Shown in pieces: positions 6,505-15,000 of a stretch of 15,611 nucleotides of DNA. Positions within the stretch are counted from its first letter, which is position 1, and every line of letters starts with the position of its first letter. The position numbers were made by a program, and so were the translations under genes. The notes under the pieces were generated by a model that made no database searches, was not told where the DNA came from, and was given only the letters and a program-made list of their open reading frames with translations. The stretch is from JBLHHI01 sp047614125 (GTDB lineage Bacteria; Bacteroidota; Bacteroidia; NS11-12g; UBA9320), in NCBI GenBank assembly GCA_047614125.1, contig JBLHHI010000079.1:1-15611 (forward strand). The letters are read 5' to 3'.

Positions 6505-6744
6505 ATGAATAGTTCTATTAAACACATCTTTTCACTCGCCCTTTGCCTTTGGGCAATCTTGCCAAATGCCTTCGCTTACCTCGATCCGGGATCGGGAAGC
6601 TACATCTTGCAAATGATTGTTGCCGGTGCACTTGGTGGCTTATACGCCATTAAACTCTATTGGTACCGAATCGTGAGCTTTTTTAAAGGCGGTTCATCCA
6701 AAAAATCAGACGACATGATCCAAGAAGTGGAAGATGAAAAATGA
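6505..6744 (+). CDS. Small YLDPGSGSY membrane protein
   Basis: A 79-residue protein from ATG 6505. An upstream in-frame TTG at 6487 is part of the predicted promoter and is not used here. Residues 1-25 form a signal peptide or first membrane segment (a hydrophobic core followed by AFA). Immediately after comes YLDPGSGSYILQ, then a hydrophobic helix (MIVAGALGGLYAIKLYWYRI) and a short charged tail. The YLDPG(S/T)GSY motif after a signal sequence is shared by small proteins that I know from surface-polysaccharide loci of several phyla; their biochemical role is not established. Its stop overlaps the next start by 4 nt (ATGA), so it is translationally coupled to the methyltransferase. Confidence 0.8.
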   Translation: MNSSIKHIFSLALCLWAILPNAFAYLDPGSGSYILQMIVAGALGGLYAIKLYWYRIVSFFKGGSSKKSDDMIQEVEDEK

Positions 6745-8102
6745 ATAGACTTCCATCATCGTTCAGAGACCCTGCTGGATTTGTATTCAAAAAAGAGGGA
6801 AACATATATCGAAACGTACTTTCTGCCGGACAAGCCGATTATGATGCTTTGATGGATTCTGGCTTGTATGAGTCGTTGACTAAAAAAGGCTATCTCTTGG
6901 AACACGATGAGGTTGAAACCTCGGATGGAGCCTATAAAACCTTAAAACCTCTCCAAATCCCATTCATTACCTATCCGTACGAATGGTCGTATGGCCAACT
7001 AAAGGATGCCGCCCTTTTAACGCTTTTTGTTCAAAAAGAAGCATTGAAAAAGAACATGTGTCTAAAAGATGCATCGGCGTACAACATTCAGTTTTTGAAT
7101 GGTAAACCCGTTTTTATCGACACGCTTTCTTTTGAACCCTATGTAGTTGGCCAACCTTGGGTTGCTTATAAACAATTCTGTCAGCATTTTTTAGGACCTT
7201 TAGCGCTGGCGGCACATTCCGACATCCGATGTTTGTACATGCTGAGAACCCACATAGATGGACTTCCGCTTGATTTAGTTTCGGCACTCTTGCCAACTCG
7301 AACACGGTTTAAGTTCAGCTTGGCGACCCACATTCACATCCACGCAAAAACACAAGGAAAATATGCCAATAAAGCGGTAGATGTTTCTAAAAAAGGATCG
7401 GTTTCGGCGCTGGGAATGAGCGGATTAATCGATAATTTGTTAACCGCGGTTAAAGGCCTTAAATGGAACCCAAAAGGAACGGAGTGGGGGAACTATTATG
7501 AATTTACCAACTATTCTTCCGTTGCCTTTGATCATAAAAAAGACATCGTTTCAAATTTCATTAAGGAGGTTAATCCAATAACACTGTGGGATTTAGGAGC
7601 CAATGATGGAACCTTTAGTCGGTTGGCTTCCAACGCTGGCGTACAAACCATGTCGTACGACATTGATCCAATTGCCGTAGAAAAAAATTACAGACGCGTT
7701 CGCAAAGAGGGCACCAAAAACTTGCTTCCTGCCTTGTTGGATTTAACAAATCCAAGCCCATCCATTGGCTGGGCCAATACGGAGCGCGACAGCATTGAAA
7801 AAAGAGGTAAGGTGGATGTAGTTATGGCCCTGGCACTTGTTCATCACTTGTCTATAAGTAATAATACCCCGCTCGATTCGGTGGCCAGCTACTTTCAAAG
7901 TTTGTGTAAATATTTAATCATAGAATTTGTGCCCAAAGGCGATTCCCAAGTAGATATTTTACTAACTACCAGAACCGACATCTTTCCAAACTACACACTC
8001 CAAGGTTTTGAAAAAGCCTTCCTTCCGTTCTTCGATGTGATTCAAAAAGTAGGGGTAAATGAGTCGACTCGAACCATGTATTTGTTGAAATCAAAGCATT
8101 AA
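6741..8102 (+). CDS. Class I SAM-dependent methyltransferase of a surface-glycan cluster
   Basis: A 453-residue protein. The C-terminal half carries a Rossmann methyltransferase fold: motif I LWDLGANDGTFSRLAS (about residues 282-297), an acidic end of strand 2 (YDIDPIAVEKNY), and VDVVMALALVHHL (358-370) in the position of motif IV. The N-terminal 270 residues (FRDPAGFVFKKEGNIYRNVL, SGLYESLTKKGYLLEH, KDASAYNIQFLNGKPVFIDTLSF) are the extra domain of a family found with polysaccharide genes. The VFIDTLSFEPY part resembles a kinase-like fold, but the acceptor substrate is unknown. It follows the YLDPGSGSY protein with a 4-nt overlap and precedes a membrane AP-superfamily enzyme by 18 nt. It probably methylates a glycan or glycan precursor in the cytoplasm; this is inferred from context. 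Confidence 0.85.
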   Translation: MNRLPSSFRDPAGFVFKKEGNIYRNVLSAGQADYDALMDSGLYESLTKKGYLLEHDEVETSDGAYKTLKPLQIPFITYPYEWSYGQLKDAALLTLFVQKEALKKNMCLKDASAYNIQFLNGKPVFIDTLSFEPYVVGQPWVAYKQFCQHFLGPLALAAHSDIRCLYMLRTHIDGLPLDLVSALLPTRTRFKFSLATHIHIHAKTQGKYANKAVDVSKKGSVSALGMSGLIDNLLTAVKGLKWNPKGTEWGNYYEFTNYSSVAFDHKKDIVSNFIKEVNPITLWDLGANDGTFSRLASNAGVQTMSYDIDPIAVEKNYRRVRKEGTKNLLPALLDLTNPSPSIGWANTERDSIEKRGKVDVVMALALVHHLSISNNTPLDSVASYFQSLCKYLIIEFVPKGDSQVDILLTTRTDIFPNYTLQGFEKAFLPFFDVIQKVGVNESTRTMYLLKSKH

Positions 8103-8120
8103 CTTTCCATCCAAACCGAT

Positions 8121-9722
8121 ATGAAAAAGCTTCTATCTTTTTTACAACAAAAGCCTTGGCACGTTCTTTTTATTGCACTGTTTCCAATTGTTTTCTTGTT
8201 TGCCGAAAACATGGAATATGTGTCCTTTAAAGATACGTTGGCTCCCATGGCACTTTCACTGGTTCTTGGCTTCATATTGCTGATAATTAGCAAGTTGATC
8301 TTTAAAACATGGATTAAAGCAGGAGCAATTACATCGTTAATCCTCTTCTTGTTCTTTAGTTTTGGGGCCTATTACGAGCATTGCCAAACGTGGTCCATTC
8401 CATTTTTTATCAAGCCCATTCAGCTCGATCACAACTTTTTTAAATGGACGAGCCTTTGCTTACTGGTTTTAACAAGCTGGGGACTCATTAAAGCCAAGGG
8501 TAAGCTGTTTAAAATGAATGCCTTACTAAACTTCATTGGATTCATACTTCTTGGAATGAGCATTTTTAACATTGTTCAATTTAAGCGAGAACAGGAAATG
8601 TCGAACAGTGAATTCATGGAGCTCCAAGAATCTGACACATCTTCTGGAATCCAAAAACTCCGCCCAACGATCTATTATTTGATAATGGACGCGTATACCA
8701 GCAATGATGTACTTCGAGATTACTTCGATTACGACAATTCTGCCTTTACAGATATGCTTAAATCGAAGGGTTTTTACGTGGCGGATAAAAGCATTTCCAA
8801 CTATGGACAAACCATTCTCTCCGTTCCGTCGGCCCTCAATATGATGTACCTCGACTCGATTATTGAAGACTTGGGGCCCCAAAATGAAGATCGATGGCCA
8901 ATGGCTAAGGTGTTGAATAACAATATAGTACTGCAAAAATTAAAAGAACAAAACTACCGATCCATATCATTCGATGCATCCATTATGGAGCTCGTTTACC
9001 TCAAATCAACCGATGATTTTCATGAAACCCCAGGTACTCAGCTCAACTTGTTTCAAAACGAGTTGCTCAATACTACCGCGTTACGCGCCTTCAACCGGAG
9101 AAAGAAGTTGGTAACCACAGATCCGTTCGACTTCCACCGCAAGAAAATTCTGGAAGCCTTTAGAATGATGGGTCGAATAGCTGAAAAAGTAGAGCCATTT
9201 TATGTTCACGGCCATGTTTTAAGTCCACATCAACCCTTTGTTTTTGATCGCAATGGAAAGTCGGTTACTCCACCTTGGGGTGGCTATTCCATTTGGGCCC
9301 CACTCCGGCCCGACAGCGATAATTCTGTGTACAAAAAGGGGTATGTAGAGCAATTGCAATACATTAATAAAAAGTTGGAAGAATTGATTGATAAAATTCA
9401 GAGCAATAAAGATCGACCTGCAATCATCATCATTCAAGGAGATCATGGCACGTGCTCAGAGTTGCGCAATCACCACGGCTTTGATAACAACGATTTTCGA
9501 GAACGTTTTTCTATTATGAATGCCTATTATTTTCCAGATCAAGAGTATTCTGATTTGTACAAAGGCATCAGCCCGGTAAACTCCTTTAAGGTTGTAATGA
9601 ATAAGTACTTCGATGGCAACTATGAGTTAGAACCCGATCGAGCCTACTTTTCAGATTGGGATCACCCGTTTGAGCTCACGGATGTTACTGGCATCATAAA
9701 ACAGCAACGCGCAAAGAAATAA
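8121..9722 (+). CDS. Membrane-anchored alkaline-phosphatase-superfamily enzyme (sulfatase / LTA-synthase-like)
   Basis: A 533-residue protein with five predicted N-terminal membrane helices (about residues 12-30, 41-60, 64-84, 108-126 and 133-152) and an extracytoplasmic catalytic domain from about 180. Visible metal and active-site elements are YYLIMDAY (Asp190), SNYGQTILS with Thr231 in the nucleophile position (not the Cys/Ser-x-Pro-x-Arg of true sulfatases), HVLSPHQPF (His365, His370) and IIIIQGDHGT (Asp441, His442). This set fits phospho-group transferases or hydrolases such as LTA synthase, OpgB or phosphoethanolamine transferases rather than a sulfatase. It is expected to add or remove a phospho-alcohol group on a surface glycan in the periplasm. 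The 18-nt gap to the methyltransferase and shared direction support one operon. Confidence 0.82.
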   Translation: MKKLLSFLQQKPWHVLFIALFPIVFLFAENMEYVSFKDTLAPMALSLVLGFILLIISKLIFKTWIKAGAITSLILFLFFSFGAYYEHCQTWSIPFFIKPIQLDHNFFKWTSLCLLVLTSWGLIKAKGKLFKMNALLNFIGFILLGMSIFNIVQFKREQEMSNSEFMELQESDTSSGIQKLRPTIYYLIMDAYTSNDVLRDYFDYDNSAFTDMLKSKGFYVADKSISNYGQTILSVPSALNMMYLDSIIEDLGPQNEDRWPMAKVLNNNIVLQKLKEQNYRSISFDASIMELVYLKSTDDFHETPGTQLNLFQNELLNTTALRAFNRRKKLVTTDPFDFHRKKILEAFRMMGRIAEKVEPFYVHGHVLSPHQPFVFDRNGKSVTPPWGGYSIWAPLRPDSDNSVYKKGYVEQLQYINKKLEELIDKIQSNKDRPAIIIIQGDHGTCSELRNHHGFDNNDFRERFSIMNAYYFPDQEYSDLYKGISPVNSFKVVMNKYFDGNYELEPDRAYFSDWDHPFELTDVTGIIKQQRAKK

Positions 9723-9756
9723 TCTAATTTTTCCAGTTCAGCTGATTTGAAGACTG

Positions 9757-9764
9757 TATTTTTG
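9757..9764 (+). promoter_or_regulatory. Possible internal promoter (-7 box) before the heptose genes
   Basis: TATTTTTG matches TAnnTTTG perfectly and lies 13 nt before the ATG at 9778, in the only sizeable gap (55 nt) of the cluster. No TTG stands at the expected -33 distance. The overlapping GGAG at 9764-9767 could alternatively act as a weak ribosome binding site. Confidence 0.3.
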
Positions 9765-9777
9765 GAGAAAAGTTTTA

Positions 9778-10806
9778 ATGATCATTCGAAGTAAGGCACC
9801 TTTACGCATTGGCTTGGCTGGTGGAGGCACAGATGTTAGTCCGTATGCAGACCTTTATGGTGGAAGTATTCTCAACGCTACCATCAATCTATATGCCCAC
9901 GCCACCCTCATTCCAACCGAAACCAATCGAATAGTTTTGGATGCGAAGGATCAAAATCTACGTCTTGAATATTCTGCTGCTGAACCCTTGCCCCTAAACG
10001 GGGAGTTGGACTTGCTGAAAGGAGTGTACAACCGGTTAATTAAAGATTACAACATTGAGAAAAGATCCTTTACCCTAATAACCCACGTTGATGCTCCTCC
10101 GGGTTCTGGCTTGGGGTCATCTTCTACCTTAGTTGTAGCGGTTCTAGGCGCCTTTGTTCATTGGTACAAGTTGCCACTAGGCGAATACGACATTGCCCAT
10201 CTGGCTTATGAGATTGAACGAATTGATTTGAACTTAGCTGGAGGCCGACAAGATCAATATGCGGCAACCTTTGGAGGATTTAATTTTATGGAGTTTTACA
10301 AAGACGATAAGGTTATTGTAAACCCATTGAGAATCCGCAAAAAGATTATGCTCGAGCTCCAAAACAACCTGGTATTATTTTATACGGGTAACAGCCGAGA
10401 GAGTGCCAAAATAATTGATCAACAAACCGCAAATATTAGAAGCAAGTCGAATTCTGCCATCGAAGCAACCCACAAGGTTAAAGAACAAAGCATATTAATG
10501 AAAGAGGCATTGTTGCGCGGCGACGTGCATAAAATTGGATCCATCTTGCACTTTGGCTGGGAGCATAAAAAGCAAATGGCCAAAGGTATTTCCAACCCAG
10601 AAATCGAAAAACTCTACAACGCAGCTTTAAAGGCAGGGGCCAGTGGAGGTAAAATTTCTGGAGCCGGTGGGGGGGGATTTATCTTCTTCTATTGTCCAGA
10701 AAATACTCGGTTCAGTGTAATTGAAGCCTTATCGAAGTTTGATGGAAGAGTGAAACACTACGAATTTGCCACCTCTGGTTTGTACAGTTATGATTTTGAG
10801 TCATGA
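9778..10806 (+). CDS. hddA: D-glycero-alpha-D-manno-heptose 7-phosphate kinase (GHMP family)
   Basis: A 342-residue GHMP kinase. The N-terminus KAPLRIGLAGGGTDVSPYAD (residues 6-25) is the substrate-side signature of the HddA branch. PPGSGLGSSST (107-117) is the ATP-binding GHMP motif 2, AGGRQDQYAATFGGFN carries the catalytic Asp region, and GGKISGAGGGGFIFF (290-304) is motif 3. It phosphorylates D-glycero-D-manno-heptose 7-phosphate at C1, giving the alpha-1,7-bisphosphate of the GDP-heptose route. The next gene starts in its stop codon (ATGA overlap) and encodes the matching guanylyltransferase, which supports this assignment over other sugar GHMP kinases such as fucokinase. Confidence 0.9.
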   Translation: MIIRSKAPLRIGLAGGGTDVSPYADLYGGSILNATINLYAHATLIPTETNRIVLDAKDQNLRLEYSAAEPLPLNGELDLLKGVYNRLIKDYNIEKRSFTLITHVDAPPGSGLGSSSTLVVAVLGAFVHWYKLPLGEYDIAHLAYEIERIDLNLAGGRQDQYAATFGGFNFMEFYKDDKVIVNPLRIRKKIMLELQNNLVLFYTGNSRESAKIIDQQTANIRSKSNSAIEATHKVKEQSILMKEALLRGDVHKIGSILHFGWEHKKQMAKGISNPEIEKLYNAALKAGASGGKISGAGGGGFIFFYCPENTRFSVIEALSKFDGRVKHYEFATSGLYSYDFES

Positions 10807-11501
10807 TGAGAGAAGCCATTATATTAGCTGGCGGGCGAGGTACACGGCTTCAGAGTGTGGTTGCCGACGTACCTAAGCCAATGGCTCCTGTTGCTGGAAA
10901 GCCGTTTTTGTGCTACCTCTTTGAACAACTTGCAGCCGCAAATTTTTCGCGTATAGTGTTATCGGTTGGATACAAGCACGAAGTAATCCAAGGCTATTTT
11001 GGCAATTCGTATAAGGGAATGGAAATATCGTACGCTATTGAAAGTGAGCCGCTTGGAACAGGTGGAGGACTGCGACTTGCCATGAAACTTTGCAAACAAG
11101 AGCACGTCTTTGTTTTAAATGGAGATACGTTTTTTGACCTAGATTTTGATCAATTTCAACGTGTTCACTCTGAAAATAAGGGTGGGGTAACCTTGGGCTT
11201 GAAACACATAAAAAACACCACTCGATATGGCATGGTTGCGCTGAAAGAAAACAAAATTGCTGCATTTACTGAAAAAAGCGAGGAGCCTAAATCGGGGTAT
11301 ATAAACGGAGGAATTTATCTCGTTCCTGGCCAAGCCTTTCTAAATACGACGGAGTTGGGAGTTTTTTCGTTCGAAACCGCTTTTTTGCAAAAACAAAGTC
11401 TACCGCTTTATGGTTTTATAAGCGAAGGATACTTTATAGACATCGGAATTCCAGAGGATTATGAAACTGCCAACCACTATTTTACATCAAGCACAGATTG
11501 A
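10803..11501 (+). CDS. hddC: D-glycero-alpha-D-manno-heptose 1-phosphate guanylyltransferase
   Basis: A 232-residue sugar nucleotidyltransferase (a second ATG at 10806 is an equally possible start). LAGGRGTRL near residues 9-17 binds the nucleotide phosphates, VPKPMAPVAGKPFL carries the conserved Lys, EPLGTGGGLRLA lies at about residues 82-93, and LNGDTFFDLDF (Asp108) supplies the metal-binding Asp. GYINGGIYLV and SEGYFIDIGIPEDYE are the usual C-terminal elements. Length and motifs fit HddC, which joins GTP and heptose 1-phosphate to GDP-D-glycero-alpha-D-manno-heptose. Without the neighbouring kinase and phosphatase it could only be called an NTP-sugar transferase. Its last 41 nt overlap the following gene. 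Confidence 0.88.
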   Translation: MMREAIILAGGRGTRLQSVVADVPKPMAPVAGKPFLCYLFEQLAAANFSRIVLSVGYKHEVIQGYFGNSYKGMEISYAIESEPLGTGGGLRLAMKLCKQEHVFVLNGDTFFDLDFDQFQRVHSENKGGVTLGLKHIKNTTRYGMVALKENKIAAFTEKSEEPKSGYINGGIYLVPGQAFLNTTELGVFSFETAFLQKQSLPLYGFISEGYFIDIGIPEDYETANHYFTSSTD

Positions 11502-12048
11502 TTCAACTTGGACACTCTTTCTGGATCGAGATGGTGTAATCAATCGAAAACTCGACAACGACTATGTTAAATCGTGGGATGAATTTGAGTTCCTTCCTGG
11601 GGTCTTAGAAGCGCTAAAATCATGCAATGCACATTTTGGAAGAATTATTATAGTAACCAACCAACAAGGGGTTGGTAAAGGGTTGATGTTGGAAGGTGAT
11701 TTGTTGGAAATCCACCAAAAAATGCAAGATAGCATTGAAGCTGTAGGTGGTAGACTTGATGCAATGTATTTCTGCCCGAATTTAAAAGAGGAAAACCCGC
11801 TGTGTAGAAAGCCAGATATTGGAATGGCGCTGCAAGCCCAAAACGACTTTCCGGAAATTAATTTCTCAAAGAGCATTGTAGTGGGAGATTCATTTTCCGA
11901 CATGGGCTTTGCGGAAAAACTTGGAGCAGTGCCCGTTTTTATCTACAACGAGACCCCCATTTTAGAAAATGATGTAAAACTTACATGGTCGTACCATACA
12001 AATTTGCTGCATTTTGCCTCTTATATACAACCGTTGGTCAAAAGGTAA
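11461..12048 (+). CDS. gmhB: D-glycero-alpha-D-manno-heptose 1,7-bisphosphate 7-phosphatase (HAD family)
   Basis: A 195-residue HAD phosphatase of the histidinol-phosphatase/GmhB type. Motif I is LFLDRDGVIN (nucleophile Asp22 and acid/base Asp24), motif II IIIVTNQQGVGKG, motif III Lys in CRKPDIGM, and motif IV VVGDSFSDMGFA. It removes the 7-phosphate between the HddA and HddC steps. The ATG at 11461 is the only Met before motif I, so the 41-nt overlap with hddC seems real. The zinc loop of Escherichia coli GmhB (Cys-x-His ... Cys-x-Cys) is shortened here to CPNLKEENPLCRKP, with the His replaced by Asn and one Cys lost, so zinc may not be bound. Alpha-anomer specificity is expected from the pathway, not visible in the sequence. 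Confidence 0.87.
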   Translation: MKLPTTILHQAQIDSTWTLFLDRDGVINRKLDNDYVKSWDEFEFLPGVLEALKSCNAHFGRIIIVTNQQGVGKGLMLEGDLLEIHQKMQDSIEAVGGRLDAMYFCPNLKEENPLCRKPDIGMALQAQNDFPEINFSKSIVVGDSFSDMGFAEKLGAVPVFIYNETPILENDVKLTWSYHTNLLHFASYIQPLVKR

Positions 12049-12086
12049 AGGTAATTACTAATAAAAACTCAGAAATTTCGTACTTT

Positions 12087-12091
12087 AGGAG
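12087..12091 (+). promoter_or_regulatory. Ribosome binding site that decides a TTG start
   Basis: AGGAG stands 6 nt before the TTG at 12098. Clear Shine-Dalgarno sequences are rare in this window, so its position supports the non-ATG start of the following gene. Confidence 0.7.
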
Positions 12092-12097
12092 AACCGT

Positions 12098-15000
12098 TTG
12101 AATAAAAACATCGCATATATCATCACCTTAGTTTTTCTAGTACTCACTGGAATGACGCAAAAAGCAAATGCAACACATTTGATTGGTGGATATATGAGCT
12201 ATCAGTTTTTAGAAAAACTTCCAAACAACGAGTATCAATACAAGGTAACTTTATACATGTTTCGAGATGTTGAGCAATCGGATGTTGACTTTGACGCGGA
12301 AATAAATGTTGGAGTGTATTTAAACAATACCGCCTTAAACCGAACCAAAGTAATATCTATACCCTTGGGTTACCGAAAACGAGTAACGCCTCCCGGAAGT
12401 GAAGAATGCGATTATTACGCCGATAAACAAATTGAGATGGCCTTCTACGAGCGAACCTTCTCTTTGGCAGCTTATCCCGAAGGATATCATTTAACCTTTA
12501 TTCGTTGCTGCAGAAATAAGCAAGACAACCTTACCTTAGATGGCAATGGGTCTCCATATCAAGGTCAAACCTATCATTGCTTCATCCCCAATCCAGCTTT
12601 ACAAAACAGCAGCCCATATTTTAGTGGAGTTCCAAGCCCATATATGTGCGTGAACGACACCAATTCATTTTTGAACCGTGCCATCGATCCCGATGGAGAT
12701 TCGCTGGTGTATCGGTTTGTAACACCATATCAGGGAGGTGAACCAACCCAAGGTGGTGCCATGCCCGAACCACCGGTAAACTTAACCCTGCCCATTAAAG
12801 AAGTAGACTATCGATCGGGTTTTAATTCGGTCTTTCCTTTTGGCAATGGTGGCTGGGGAACCATTAATCAAGACAACGGTTTAACTAATTTGTACTCGGC
12901 TCGTACCGGAAGCTATGTTGTAGCCATCGAAGTTTCGGAGTATCGAAATGGTAAGCTGTTTAGCACTGTCCGGCTCGATATGCAGATCTTAGTACTAAAA
13001 TGCCCTCCTAATAAAAAACCCAAAGGAAGGAGTACACTGGGCAACTATTTTGAAATTGAAGCCGGTGAAGAACTTTGCATTGAATTAACGGGTACAGACC
13101 AAGATCGGGACCCTGTTACCAGCAACTATCAAGACGTAACCATTTTTGGCAGCGCAGATATGTTAACGGGTGAAAACGGCTTTAATCCGCCGTTGGCTGC
13201 CATGACTACAAAAACAGCCAATCGTCAAGTAAAGACAGAATTTTGTTGGACACCCTCTTGCGAACATGCACGCGATAAACCGTATTTATTGGCAGTTTCT
13301 GTTCAAGATAATGGCTGCCCACCTAAGTACGATAACTTTAACGTTGAGATTAAGGTGAATGCGTTTAAAGGCTCTGATGAAATTCTTGGACCGGATCGTG
13401 CTTGTAGCAATAATGGTAGTTCGTATCTATATTCTGCCAAAAATCCTCAGAATACCAGTTCTTTTTATTGGGATATAACCGGGGGAGCTATTATCGGAAA
13501 AAGCAATTTGTCGAGCGTAACCGTGGAATGGATGCAACTCGGAATTGGAACACTCCGAATGGTTGAAATAAGTCAATTTGGATGCCCAGGAGATACCATC
13601 GTAAAAAAGGTGACTCTCGTTCCGTCTCCATCCAAACCAAAACCCTCTGGCCAAGATACTGTGTGTTTAAACACAATGAACGTAGGATATTCTGTAACCA
13701 ATAACCCGGGTTCAACCTATGAATGGTTCTTGCCAGATGGAACAACAAGCACCGGAACATCCGCTACATATTCCTGGAATACCATAGGTAACTTTTTAAT
13801 AAAGGTTGTAGAAACCAATACAGATGGTTGTGCCAGCGATACCGGCATGGTAAAAGTAAATGTTCGAAAGCCCGTACCTGGAATTTCAGGTCCTACTTCG
13901 GTTTGTCCGAATGCTCAAGGAATTGTTTATACCGCAAATGGTACAAAAGGTTCTTCTTTTACTTGGACGGTTACCGGCGGTACAAAGGTATCGGGAGGTA
14001 CAAGTGCTTCAATAATTATTAATTGGGGAAATGAAGGGCTCGGATTAATAGAGGTGGTTGAAACCGATCGGTTTGGCTGCATCAGTGATGTGATTCGATA
14101 TGTTGTTAACAAAACATATAATTTAAATGGCAGGCAACCCATTGGAGATCAAGATGTTTGCGAGTTTGATGCCAGTGTTCCATATTTTGTTGTGGAAGCA
14201 AAAGGTTCGGTATATCGTTGGAATATTGTTGGAGGCAATCAAACTGCCGGCGATTCAACCAGCAAAATACGAGTGGATTGGGGAGCAACTGGAAATGGAC
14301 GAGTTGGTGTTCAGGAACGGGCCTACGACAATGTAAATAAACGCGAATGCTTAAGCCCTGTGGTTTATCTAGATGTAAACATTCATCCCATACCGACCGC
14401 CAATAAAATTGAAGGCGATTTCGACTTGTGCGAATTGCCGGATACGGTAATCTACCGAGTATCTGGGTTTGCTGGATCAACCTACGTTTGGGAAGTTAAC
14501 GGCAGCACAAATAATATTATTGGCCAAGGAAGTTCTCAAATAAAACTGGTTTGGAAGACTGCAGGAACGTATTCGATTCGAGTTACGGAACTTTCGAAAG
14601 ATTCATGTCCAGGACAACCCATTGATAGCCAGGTCTTTGTTCGACCAAAGCCAATATCAACCACCATAGACGGGCTTCAGACCGTTTGTTTCCCTGGTCA
14701 CCTTTCTGTTGATTATGCCGTTCAAGGCTATCCTAATTCAACATACAGCTGGTCGGTTGTTGGTGGAAGTTTTCCTTCATCCAATGCGCCATCAATCGTT
14801 GTTGACTGGAATGAATCGGGTTTTGGAGAAGTGCGAGTTGTTGAAGTATCGGAATACGGTTGTGTTGGAGATACATTACTCAAGCCCGTATATATCAATA
14901 ACTTACAGTTGGATTTAGAAGTTGTTTCCGTAGGTTTTCCAGACAATAGAATGCATGGAGCGTACATCACACTCAACGATGATTTAAAAACGGGCAATTT

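Noticed and set aside
8526..8936. 136-codon minus-strand frame
   Set aside because: Entirely antisense to the conserved catalytic region of the AP-superfamily enzyme.
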